A stretch of DNA of 7,361 nt from Pseudoxanthomonas sp. (lineage in GTDB: Bacteria; Pseudomonadota; Gammaproteobacteria; Xanthomonadales; Xanthomonadaceae), in the NCBI GenBank assembly GCA_026785795.1, contig JAJAZJ010000016.1, forward strand, positions 1-7,361. The letters are read 5' to 3'. Under the pieces are notes generated by a model. It was not told the DNA's origin. It searched no databases and saw only the letters and a program-made list of their open reading frames with translations. Shown piece by piece: positions 1 through 7,361 of this stretch (position 1 is the stretch's first letter; every line of letters starts with the position of its first letter). The position numbers and the translations under genes are program-made.

Positions 1-37
1 CAGGGGTGGGCTAAGGTCCTATCTGCTCCAGCGGCGC

Positions 38-473
38 CTAGCCTTTTGTGGCGCGCTGTGGGGTTCGCGGGGCGCCAGCCCGCAGCAGGTGGGCCAGCAG
101 GGCCGTGGTTGTGCTCTTGCCTTTGGTGCCGGTGACGCAGATCGAGTGCGGCACCACGCCATCGCTGCCCGCATGCTCATCGAACCATATGCTGGTGCCG
201 CCCACGAACGTGGTGCCGCTACGTGCTGCCTGCAGCGCAGCCGGCTGCAGCGGACTGATGCCGGGCGACTTGATGACCACCTCGTGGCGGGCCAGCACCC
301 CGGCGCTGGCCTCGGTCTCAACGGCCAGCCGCAGGTCCTGCAGGGCGGCTACTTCGGCTGTTTCATCAGGCGAACAAAGGACCGTCAACGCAAGCTCCGG
401 CAGCCTGCCGCGGATGGCGCTGTAGGCCGCGCGTCCCTCACGGCCCCACCCCCACAGCGCTACACGGCGGCCT

Positions 474-493
<20 letters not shown>
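38..493 (-). CDS. murD2: Truncated MurD2-type UDP-MurNAc-L-Ala--L-Glu ligase (N-terminal third only; likely broken gene)
   Basis: In the alternative D-Glu route known from Xanthomonas, this Mur ligase joins L-glutamate to UDP-MurNAc-L-alanine using ATP in the cytoplasm; MurL then epimerises the product. The GTG start at 493 gives a protein beginning [19 protein letters not shown], a Rossmann-like N-domain with the GWGREG glycine turn. KSPGIS follows near residues 76-82, then the ligase P-loop GTKGKST at 122-128. A GGGAG Shine-Dalgarno sequence lies 7 nt upstream of the GTG. The start overlaps the end of murL by 20 nt, which implies coupled translation. MurD-type ligases are roughly 430-470 aa, but this frame stops after 151 codons. 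Resemblance ends near residue 140 (about position 73), and a second in-frame stop follows. Nearly all the ATPase core and the C-terminal domain are missing, so the product as read could not be active. The family call is firm; the MurD2 subtype is inferred from the adjacent murL. Disruption and sequence error at the edge cannot be told apart. Confidence 0.8.
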
Positions 494-1825
<1,332 letters not shown>

Positions 1826-1829
<4 letters not shown>

Positions 1830-2320
1830 GGCGCACTCTTGGACTTGCCTGCGCCGCGCCGCAGGTAACGGCGGGCGACGAAGTACTCGAACAGCAGCGC
1901 CGGCGCAGTGCCCAAGAGCACGGCGAAGATCGCTGGGTACATCACCAGGGTCGGCATGATTTTCCAGGTTTGCTGCAGAGTCGCCGGGTTTTCCGCCCAG
2001 CGCTGGTCGGCCAGCGCGGTCAGCAGCAGCCAGCCCGCCACGCAGGCCGGGTACAGCAGCATGGCCAGCAGAACCGTGCGCCACGCCAGTCCGAATGGCT
2101 TGAAGCCGCCGCGGTCGAGCGCGCGCCGATGCAGCCGGCTGGTGAACCATGCCGAGACGCCCGCTGCGAACAGCGGCGACGGTAGCCAGGTCAGCGCACG
2201 TCGGAACGTGCTGGCCGGGTCCAGGTTCCACCACAGCACCGCCAGGGCCATGAACACCGCCAGCTGCAGCAGTGCCGCCAGCAGCGCACTGGCCAGGATG
2301 AACTCAGCGCGCGGGTTCAT
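1826..2320 (-). CDS. Small four-helix inner-membrane protein of unknown function
   Basis: A 164-aa protein with four hydrophobic stretches, at about residues 7-31, 45-61, 79-103 and 121-147. Arg/Lys-rich segments lie at 62-74 and 150-161, and the C-terminus is basic (ARRYLRRGAGKSKS). By the positive-inside rule, the loop between helices 2 and 3 and the C-terminus would be cytoplasmic. There is no cleavable signal peptide and no catalytic motif I recognise. The ATG at 2320 is chosen because GAGGAA sits 7 nt upstream, the best ribosome site in the window. The same frame stays open upstream to 2515, but that part is the shadow of lysAC. The gene overlaps the end of lysAC by 17 nt and the start of murL by 4 nt, so it is expressed with DAP and muropeptide precursor genes. 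A link to envelope biogenesis is inferred from position only; I do not recognise the family. Confidence 0.8.
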
Positions 2321-4913
2321 GGATCGTTTCCTCGATGGGCAGTGCACGCAAATTGTAGGTGCTGGCCATGCTGTAGCCGTAGGCGCCGGCGTCGGCCAGC
2401 ACCACCACGTCGCCTTCGGTCGTGCCGGTGGGCAGGCGTCGCCGCTTGCCCAACACGTCGCTGGACTCGCAGATCGGCCCCACCACGTCGCACACGCTTT
2501 CGTCTGGCTGTTCAAGACGATTGAGCACGGCGATGTCGTGCCAGGCGTCGTAAAGCGCCGGACGGATCAGGCTATGCATGCCGGCATCCAGGCCGACCCG
2601 GCGGACGCCGTCTTTTTCCACCACCTGGGTCACGCTGGCCAGCAGCACGCCGGCCTCGGCCACCAGGTAGCGACCGGGCTCGATGGCCAGCCGGTAGCCG
2701 GGATAGGCGGCCTTGATTTCGGCAAGGCCCACCCCCCAGGCATCCAGATCAAACGGTTCGTCGTCCTGGGTGTAGGGAATTGGCAGACCACCGCCGATGT
2801 CGATCACCTCGATGCTGCCGATACGGTCGGCGATGCCACCCAGCTCATCGCAGATCTGCTTCCAGTGCTGGGGCGTGTCCACGCCGCTGCCCAGGTGCGC
2901 ATGCAGGCCGTTGACGCTGGCGCCCAAGGCCCGCGCGCGGGCCACGAAGGATTCGACCCAGGCCACCGGCAGCCCGAACTTGGACTCCTTGCCGCCGGTG
3001 CGCACCTTTTCGTGATGGCCATCGCCACGCCCCAGGTCTACCCGCAGCCACAGCGAGCGGCCACGAAAGACCTCGGGCCAGCGCTGCAGCACTTCCTCGT
3101 TGTCGACGGTGACCGTGACCCCGTAGGCATAGGCGGCTTCGTACTCGGCGCGCGGCGCGAAACTCGGCGTGAACAGCACCCGCCGGGGCGACAGCTCGGG
3201 TAGGGTCTCGAACACGCGCCGCAGTTCGCCCAGCGAAACACATTCCAGCCCGAAGCCTTCTTCGACCAGCAGCTGCAGGATGGCCGGGTGTGCATTGGCC
3301 TTGATCGCGTAGTAACGCTGGTCGATGGGCTGCAGTGCGGCCAGCGCACGCGCACGTGCGCGCACCGTGGGCAGGTGGTAGACATAGCGCGGGGTGCCGG
3401 AAGCGGCCATGGCCAGCAGGCGATCGCGCTCGGCGTGCCACCACGGCGCGTCACGTCTACGGATTCCGTCCGCGATCTCGCGCCAGCGCGGGCCGAACAC
3501 GCTGGTTTCTTCCACCGGCATGGCCCCGCTTTCGATCAGCGCGGCGTGCAGCACCGGCAGCAGCCCGTCTGCATCCGCCTCGTCGATCACGAAGGTCAGG
3601 TTCAGGTCGTTGGACGACTGCGAGATCATGTGCACGCGCTCGCGCCCGAACGTGGCCCACACATCCGACAGCTTGTGCAGCAGCGAGCGCATGCCGCGGC
3701 CGACCAGGGTGATGGCCGTGCACGGCGCGATCACCTTCACCCGGCACACCTCGGCCAAGTCCGCCGACAGCGCGGCCAGCACGTTGGTGGTGACCAGGTT
3801 CTCGCTGGGATCGAGCGACACGGTGACGTTGGTCTCGGAAGAGCCGATCAGGTCGACCGACAGGCCGTGGCGCTTGAAGCGCTCGAACACGTCGGCCAGA
3901 AAGCCGACCTGCTGCCACATGCCGATGCCTTCCATCGACACCAGCACGATGCCGTTGCGGCGGCTGATGGCCTTGACCCCGGGCACCGTGAGCGCCTCAC
4001 CGTCGATGCTGGTGCCGGGCAGCTCCGGGCGCTCGGTGTCGAGGATTGCCATCGGCACCCCGGCATCGCGGCACGGCTTGATTGATCGCGGATGCAGCAC
4101 CTTTGCGCCGGTGGTGGCGATTTCCTGCGCCTCCTGGTAATCCAGGCGGATCAGCAGGCGGGCATCGGGCACTTCACGCGGATTGGCGCTGAACATGCCC
4201 GGCACGTCGGTCCAGATTTCAACGCGCTGCGCGCCGAGCAGGGCGCCGAAATAGGCGGCCGAGGTGTCCGATCCTCCGCGACCCAAGACGGCGGTGCCGC
4301 CATCGGCGTGGCGTGCGATGAACCCTTGGGTCAACAGCATGCGCGTGGGCTGCGCGCGAAACGCCTGGCGCCAATCTTCACTGGCGGCCGTGCTGCAGGT
4401 CACCGACAGGCGCTGAGCCCACGCGCTCTGGTTGGGCAAGGCGCTGGCCTGTAGCCACTGGCGTGCATCCATCCAGCCGAAATCCAGGCCGCAGCCGCGC
4501 AGGTAGGCCGCGCCGAGCGTGGAAGAAAGCAGTTCACCTTGCGCCAGCACTTCGGCCTGCCAGTCCAATTCGCGCGCCTGGGCACGTTCACCGATGCTCA
4601 GTGCGCGCAGCGCCAGCAGTTGCTCACCCAGCACTTGATCCGGATCGAGGCCAAGCTCGAAGGCGAAGTCACGATGGCGCTGCTCCAGGCCAGCGATCCG
4701 CTCGGCGGCGTCGGGCGCGCCGTCGGCGACCGCGGTCAGCTCGTTGGTCACCCCGGACAGCGCAGAGACCACCACCAATATGCGTGCATCGTTGTCGTCG
4801 GCCCTGCCTTTCGCCAGCCGGCCTATGGTGTCCCAGCGGTGCCGATGCGACACCGAGGTGCCGCCGAACTTGAGGACGATCCAGCGGTCGGGCGCAGGTG
4901 GGGATGCGGGCAT
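2304..4913 (-). CDS. lysAC: LysAC, bifunctional aspartate kinase / diaminopimelate decarboxylase
   Basis: An 869-aa fusion carrying the first and last enzymes of the DAP/lysine pathway. The kinase half (about 1-475) phosphorylates L-aspartate. It shows KFGGTSV at 15-21, GRGGSDTSA from 211 and TGAKVLHPR from 268, then two ACT-type regulatory regions (about 312-372 and 395-470) that in this family usually bind lysine or threonine for feedback inhibition. The decarboxylase half (about 490-869) is PLP-dependent, fold-type III, and converts meso-DAP to lysine. Lys538 in YAIKAN is the expected PLP Schiff-base residue. HLGSG begins at H673, IGGGLP lies near 706-711, EPGRY begins at E745, and Cys815 in GPICESSD is the active-site Cys contributed across the dimer. 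All key residues are intact. The ATG at 4913 is preferred over an in-frame TTG two codons earlier; neither has a clear Shine-Dalgarno sequence. Fusions of this kind are typical of Xanthomonadaceae. It is the first gene of the minus-strand cluster and its end overlaps the membrane-protein gene. Confidence 0.95.
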   Translation of the reverse strand: MPASPPAPDRWIVLKFGGTSVSHRHRWDTIGRLAKGRADDNDARILVVVSALSGVTNELTAVADGAPDAAERIAGLEQRHRDFAFELGLDPDQVLGEQLLALRALSIGERAQARELDWQAEVLAQGELLSSTLGAAYLRGCGLDFGWMDARQWLQASALPNQSAWAQRLSVTCSTAASEDWRQAFRAQPTRMLLTQGFIARHADGGTAVLGRGGSDTSAAYFGALLGAQRVEIWTDVPGMFSANPREVPDARLLIRLDYQEAQEIATTGAKVLHPRSIKPCRDAGVPMAILDTERPELPGTSIDGEALTVPGVKAISRRNGIVLVSMEGIGMWQQVGFLADVFERFKRHGLSVDLIGSSETNVTVSLDPSENLVTTNVLAALSADLAEVCRVKVIAPCTAITLVGRGMRSLLHKLSDVWATFGRERVHMISQSSNDLNLTFVIDEADADGLLPVLHAALIESGAMPVEETSVFGPRWREIADGIRRRDAPWWHAERDRLLAMAASGTPRYVYHLPTVRARARALAALQPIDQRYYAIKANAHPAILQLLVEEGFGLECVSLGELRRVFETLPELSPRRVLFTPSFAPRAEYEAAYAYGVTVTVDNEEVLQRWPEVFRGRSLWLRVDLGRGDGHHEKVRTGGKESKFGLPVAWVESFVARARALGASVNGLHAHLGSGVDTPQHWKQICDELGGIADRIGSIEVIDIGGGLPIPYTQDDEPFDLDAWGVGLAEIKAAYPGYRLAIEPGRYLVAEAGVLLASVTQVVEKDGVRRVGLDAGMHSLIRPALYDAWHDIAVLNRLEQPDESVCDVVGPICESSDVLGKRRRLPTGTTEGDVVVLADAGAYGYSMASTYNLRALPIEETIHEPAR
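2328..2333 (-). promoter_or_regulatory. Strong ribosome binding site for the 164-aa membrane protein
   Basis: The minus strand reads GAGGAA, 7 nt before the ATG at 2320-2318. It lies within the last codons of lysAC and decides the start of the downstream gene, whose frame is otherwise open further upstream. Confidence 0.65.
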
Positions 4914-4916
4914 GGA

Positions 4917-4957
4917 CAAGGTGGAGGGACTGCCCGACCATTCGGGCGTGAACCTTG
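4917..4957 (-). repeat. Nested inverted repeats in the lysAC leader
   Basis: Two nested perfect 6-bp inverted repeats lie just upstream of the lysAC ATG. The outer arms are CAAGGT (4917-4922) and ACCTTG (4952-4957); the inner arms are GCCCGA (4932-4937) and TCGGGC (4942-4947) around a 4-nt loop. In the lysAC mRNA the proximal outer arm ends about 3 nt before the ATG and contains the alternative TTG start, so pairing could affect initiation. The inner repeat could equally be an operator in DNA between the two divergent genes. The repeats are directly visible; function is inference. Confidence 0.4.
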
Positions 4958-4958
4958 G

Positions 4959-4964
4959 ATTCTA
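4959..4964 (-). promoter_or_regulatory. Possible -10 element for lysAC
   Basis: The minus strand reads TAGAAT, close to the TATAAT consensus, 45 nt before the lysAC ATG. No convincing -35 hexamer lies 16-18 nt further upstream (that segment is GC-rich), so this is only a weak candidate. It would give a leader of about 35-40 nt containing the inverted repeats described separately. Confidence 0.25.
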
Positions 4965-4993
4965 AACGAACACCAGCACGAGAGCCGGCCCGC

Positions 4994-5869
4994 ATGAGCG
5001 TACGCCCTTACCTGCAGCTTGATGTTTTCGCGGACCGGCCGGGTGCCGGCAATCCGCTGGGCGTGGTTTTCGACGCAGACGACATGGAAGTCGCCGCCAT
5101 GCAGGCCTATGCGGCATGGGCGAACCTTTCCGAAACCATCTTTTTCCTCCCTCCCACCACGCCCGCCGCCGACTACCGCGTGCGCATCTTCACCCCGCGC
5201 CAGGAGCTGCCCTTCGCCGGCCATCCCAGCGTAGGCGCGGCATGGGCGGCGCTGGATGCAGGCCAGGTGCAGCCACGGAAGGCAGGCCTGGTGCAGGAGT
5301 GTGCCGCGGGCCTGCTTCCGGTGCGGATCGATGAACGCAACGGGATACGCGTGCTGCATGTCCGCACCCCGCCTGCTGTTCCGGTGGACACCGCCCATGC
5401 GCATCACGCTGGCGTCGATGCCGCCTTGCACGGGCTGGCGCGGGGCGAACTGGCGCCCGCCGTGTGGAACAACGGCCCCAGCTGGTGGCTGGTGGAGCTG
5501 GCCGATGCCGCCGCGGTCCGCCGTATGCAGCCTGATTTGGCCGCGATCGCGTCGTTGACCCTTGCCAGTGGTACCGTCGGCCTGGCGGTCTTTGGCCGCT
5601 GCCAGCATGCCGACCACCAGCTTGCCGTGCGCGCCTTCTGCCCTGCCGATGGCATCCCGGAAGACCCGGTGACCGGCAGCGCCAATGCCAGCATTGCTGC
5701 GCTCATGCACCGTGCGGGCACCCTGCCGGGCGCCGAAGGACGCTATATCGCCAGCCAGGGTCGCGAACTGGGACGTGATGGCCGCGTGGAAGTACAGGTG
5801 GACGCGCAGGGCGGGGTCTGGATCGGCGGACAGGTGCAGGCGGTGATACGCGGCAGCGTGGATTGCTAA
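4994..5869 (+). CDS. PhzF-family isomerase/epimerase-like protein (canonical copy)
   Basis: A 291-aa cytoplasmic protein of the PhzF/YddE superfamily, whose members share the diaminopimelate-epimerase fold (two similar alpha/beta barrels with the active site between them) and catalyse proton shifts on small acids. Visible hallmarks are LDVFADRPGAGNPLGVV at 9-25, the catalytic-type Glu47 in NLSETIFF, FAGHPSVG with H77, and EDPVTGSANAS with D224. It ends with the usual GGQV...G strand. Length is normal for the family (about 260-300 aa). The ATG at 4994 starts where family members start; the frame is open upstream only to a TTG at 4955 with a non-homologous leader. The ribosome site is weak (GAGAG, 9 nt upstream). 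The gene diverges from lysAC across 80 nt and is followed 29 nt later by a paralogue. There are no phenazine genes here, so a role in phenazine synthesis is unlikely; the substrate is unknown. Confidence 0.9.
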   Translation: MSVRPYLQLDVFADRPGAGNPLGVVFDADDMEVAAMQAYAAWANLSETIFFLPPTTPAADYRVRIFTPRQELPFAGHPSVGAAWAALDAGQVQPRKAGLVQECAAGLLPVRIDERNGIRVLHVRTPPAVPVDTAHAHHAGVDAALHGLARGELAPAVWNNGPSWWLVELADAAAVRRMQPDLAAIASLTLASGTVGLAVFGRCQHADHQLAVRAFCPADGIPEDPVTGSANASIAALMHRAGTLPGAEGRYIASQGRELGRDGRVEVQVDAQGGVWIGGQVQAVIRGSVDC

Positions 5870-5898
5870 GCTGCGCTGCCCCCCGAGACCACCTTGCC

Positions 5899-6774
5899 AT
5901 GACCTCTCGCCGCTATGCACAGCTCGACGTCTTTGCCGACCGACCAGGTGCAGGCAATCCACTCGCCGTGGTGCTGGATGCCGACGGCCTGGACGATAGC
6001 GCCATGCAGGCCATCGCCCGCTGGACGCGGCTGCCAGAGACGACCTTCGTGTTTCCGGCGACGAAAGCGGAAGCCAGCTACGGTATCCGTATCTTCAGTC
6101 CGCGCCGCGAGGTGCCGTTTGCCGGCCATCCCAGCGTCGGCACCGCGCACGCCGTAGTCGAGGCTGGACTGGCAACGCCGCGCGACGGATTGCTGGTCCA
6201 GGAGGGCATCGCCGGCCTGCTGCCTTTGCGTTTAACCGGCTCGGGTCGTACCCGCACCATCGCGGTACGCACGCCACGGGCGAAGGTGATGGAAATCGCT
6301 TCACCGGAAGACGCGCGGCTGCGTGATGTCCTGGCGACCTTGCCGCTCGGCGCATTGCCGCCCGCTTTGATGGATGGTGGCCGCCGCTGGTGGCTGGCCG
6401 AGCTACGCGACGAAGCCTCGCTGCGTGCGGCAACGCCGCCCTGGGAAGCCATCGGCAAGCTGGCGCAATCCACTGAAAGCATGGGCATGTGCGTGTTCGC
6501 GCGGAGCGATGATCCGGTGTATTTCCTGGCGGTGCGCGCCTGGGTCGGTGCCCCGGCGCAGTTCGAGGATGCGGCGTCGGGCGCCGCCAACGCGACGTTG
6601 GCCGCTTGGCTGGCTTCGCAGGACGCCCTGCCCGGACACGATGGCCGCTACCGCATCAGCCAGGGGCGTGAAGTCGGCCATGATGCAATCATCGAACTGT
6701 ACGTGGACCCGGAAGGCGAAGTCTGGTCGGGTGGCCGGGTGTGCAGCGTGGTCAGCGGCCAGATCGACTGGTAG
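5899..6774 (+). CDS. PhzF-family isomerase/epimerase-like protein (divergent second copy)
   Basis: A tandem paralogue of the preceding gene with exactly the same length (291 aa) and the same motif register: QLDVFADRPGAGNPLAVV at 8-25, Glu47 in RLPETTF, FAGHPSVG with H77, and D224. The Asp-containing loop differs: EDAASGAANAT replaces EDPVTGSANAS, losing the conserved Pro and one Ser while keeping Asp and Gly. The catalytic Glu/Asp pair therefore survives, but the anion-binding edge of the pocket may differ. The ATG at 5899 matches the start of the first copy. No strong ribosome site is seen in the 29-nt gap, so translation may depend on read-through from the upstream gene. The last 23 nt overlap the convergent hydrolase gene. 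It looks like an old duplication, as the two proteins have diverged widely outside the motifs. Substrate unknown. Confidence 0.88.
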   Translation: MTSRRYAQLDVFADRPGAGNPLAVVLDADGLDDSAMQAIARWTRLPETTFVFPATKAEASYGIRIFSPRREVPFAGHPSVGTAHAVVEAGLATPRDGLLVQEGIAGLLPLRLTGSGRTRTIAVRTPRAKVMEIASPEDARLRDVLATLPLGALPPALMDGGRRWWLAELRDEASLRAATPPWEAIGKLAQSTESMGMCVFARSDDPVYFLAVRAWVGAPAQFEDAASGAANATLAAWLASQDALPGHDGRYRISQGREVGHDAIIELYVDPEGEVWSGGRVCSVVSGQIDW

Positions 6775-7361
6775 CAGCTCCACCGGCGTCGTTGCCCGCC
6801 TGCCATGCGCGCGCCAGCCAGGCCGCGGCGGACGCCGCGATGGAAGGCGCTTCGCGCCCCAGCAGTGGTCCGACGTGGCTGGTCGCGGCCGTGTGCATGC
6901 ACGGGGCAGCCCACGCTTCGGACATCGCCTGGATGATTGATGGGGGCGCGTCCGGGTCAACCCGCGAGGCAACGAGCAGCAGCGGACAGCGCGGCCGGGC
7001 CACGGCAATACCGGCATGGGCGGCGTTGAGCACGGCGCCCGATTCGTCGCGCCAGCGACGGTAGGCATACAGCGAGGTCGCATCGTCGGCATCCGGAAGT
7101 GCAGCGCGCGTTGAAGCCAGGCGTGCCTCGCCGCCCCAGGGCACGACCTGCGTCCAGTCGCGGGTAGGCAACCGCCCATGCCAAGGCGCGGGCGGCAGCG
7201 GATTTACCAGCACCAGCGCATCCGCATGGGCGGCAATCTGCAGGGCAAGCAGGCCGCCAAGGCTGGCGCCGACCACCACGCGCGGAGGCGGCAAGGCGAG
7301 CAACGCCTGCAGCATCTGCTGCCGATAGTCATCCAGCGTGGTCGCCGCCAGGCCTCGCGAC
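6752..7361 (-). CDS. Alpha/beta hydrolase, N-terminus beyond window edge
   Basis: The frame is open to the right edge, so the gene is partial. The visible 202 residues begin SRGLAATTLDDYRQQMLQAL, and the true start lies outside. A complete catalytic triad is visible, counting from the internal Met at 7315: nucleophile Ser18 in VVVGASLGG (GxSxG elbow), Asp120 or Asp122 in SRVDPDAPP after strand LLLVA, and His147 in TSHVGPL. The variable cap region between about residues 40 and 90 is short and rich in Trp/Arg. There is no signal peptide or membrane segment in the visible part. This is a general cytoplasmic serine hydrolase fold (esterase, thioesterase or similar); the substrate cannot be deduced. 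The TGA at 6754-6752 lies inside the 3' end of the second PhzF-like gene, so the two genes converge with a 23-nt overlap and no room for an intergenic terminator. Confidence 0.82.
   Translation of the reverse strand, partial: SRGLAATTLDDYRQQMLQALLALPPPRVVVGASLGGLLALQIAAHADALVLVNPLPPAPWHGRLPTRDWTQVVPWGGEARLASTRAALPDADDATSLYAYRRWRDESGAVLNAAHAGIAVARPRCPLLLVASRVDPDAPPSIIQAMSEAWAAPCMHTAATSHVGPLLGREAPSIAASAAAWLARAWQAGNDAGGAATSRSGR

Noticed and set aside
1..73. End of an insertion sequence inside murD2
   Set aside because: The segment is unlike murD, but I see no terminal inverted repeat, target duplication or transposase frame within these bases. The only repeat is a loose GGCGCC-AGCC motif at 33-43 and 71-80, so a mobile element cannot be claimed.
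1908..3203. Long plus-strand open frame (431 codons) opposite lysAC and the membrane protein gene
   Set aside because: It is antisense to genes with clear motifs, shows no domain or ribosome site, and is low-complexity, typical of shadow frames in GC-rich DNA.
3288..4140. Plus-strand open frames of about 250-265 codons within lysAC
   Set aside because: Two overlapping frames lie antisense to the aspartokinase and ACT region, with no recognisable sequence and no initiation signals.
4932..4947. Hairpin GCCCGA/TCGGGC as a rho-independent terminator
   Set aside because: The stem is only 6 bp, no T-run follows on either strand, and it lies upstream of both divergent genes, where nothing ends.
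4914..4993. Lysine riboswitch before lysAC
   Set aside because: The whole gap is 80 nt, far below the roughly 170-nt lysine aptamer, and none of its expected helices can be drawn beyond the two short repeats.
4823..5962. Minus-strand open frame of 379 codons spanning the lysAC start and the first PhzF-like gene
   Set aside because: It crosses the intergenic region and lies opposite a well-supported PhzF-like gene; the translation resembles no protein family and is rich in His/Arg/Gly as expected of a shadow.

Overview
The window is GC-rich and densely coded, with gene content typical of the Xanthomonadaceae (Xanthomonas, Stenotrophomonas and relatives). Two things point there: a fused aspartokinase/diaminopimelate decarboxylase (lysAC), and next to it the murL/murD2 pair, which makes the D-glutamate residue of peptidoglycan by epimerising a nucleotide-linked L-glutamate instead of using free D-glutamate. 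This placement rests on recognising protein families; no database search was possible.

Layout. From about 4913 leftward, on the minus strand, runs a tightly packed cluster: lysAC (869 aa), a 164-aa four-helix membrane protein of unknown role, murL (451 aa), and the start of murD2. The genes overlap by 17, 4 and 20 nt, so they are probably one transcript with coupled translation. The murD2 reading frame is clean through its ATP-binding P-loop, then loses resemblance to a Mur ligase at about position 73 and stops at 38. As given, it encodes only the first third of the enzyme. This could be a real disruption or a sequence/assembly break near the window edge.

An 80-nt gap (4914-4993) separates lysAC from two divergently oriented plus-strand genes. 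These are tandem PhzF-family isomerase/epimerase-like paralogues of identical length (291 aa each), 29 nt apart. The first has the canonical family motifs. The second keeps the catalytic Glu and Asp but has an altered Asp-containing loop. The 3' end of the second overlaps, convergently, a minus-strand alpha/beta-hydrolase gene that runs off the right edge.

How the genes fit together. LysAC catalyses the first (aspartate to aspartyl phosphate) and last (meso-DAP to lysine) steps of the DAP/lysine pathway, so it influences both the supply and the use of DAP, the third residue of the Gram-negative peptidoglycan stem peptide. MurD2 adds L-Glu to UDP-MurNAc-L-Ala and MurL inverts it to D-Glu, giving the substrate for DAP addition by MurE. 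The minus-strand cluster is therefore a stem-peptide supply operon, and the unknown membrane protein is embedded in it. The PhzF pair and the hydrolase have no evident link to it. There is no rRNA, tRNA, CRISPR array, recognisable insertion sequence or convincing rho-independent terminator, and no non-coding stretch over 300 nt.
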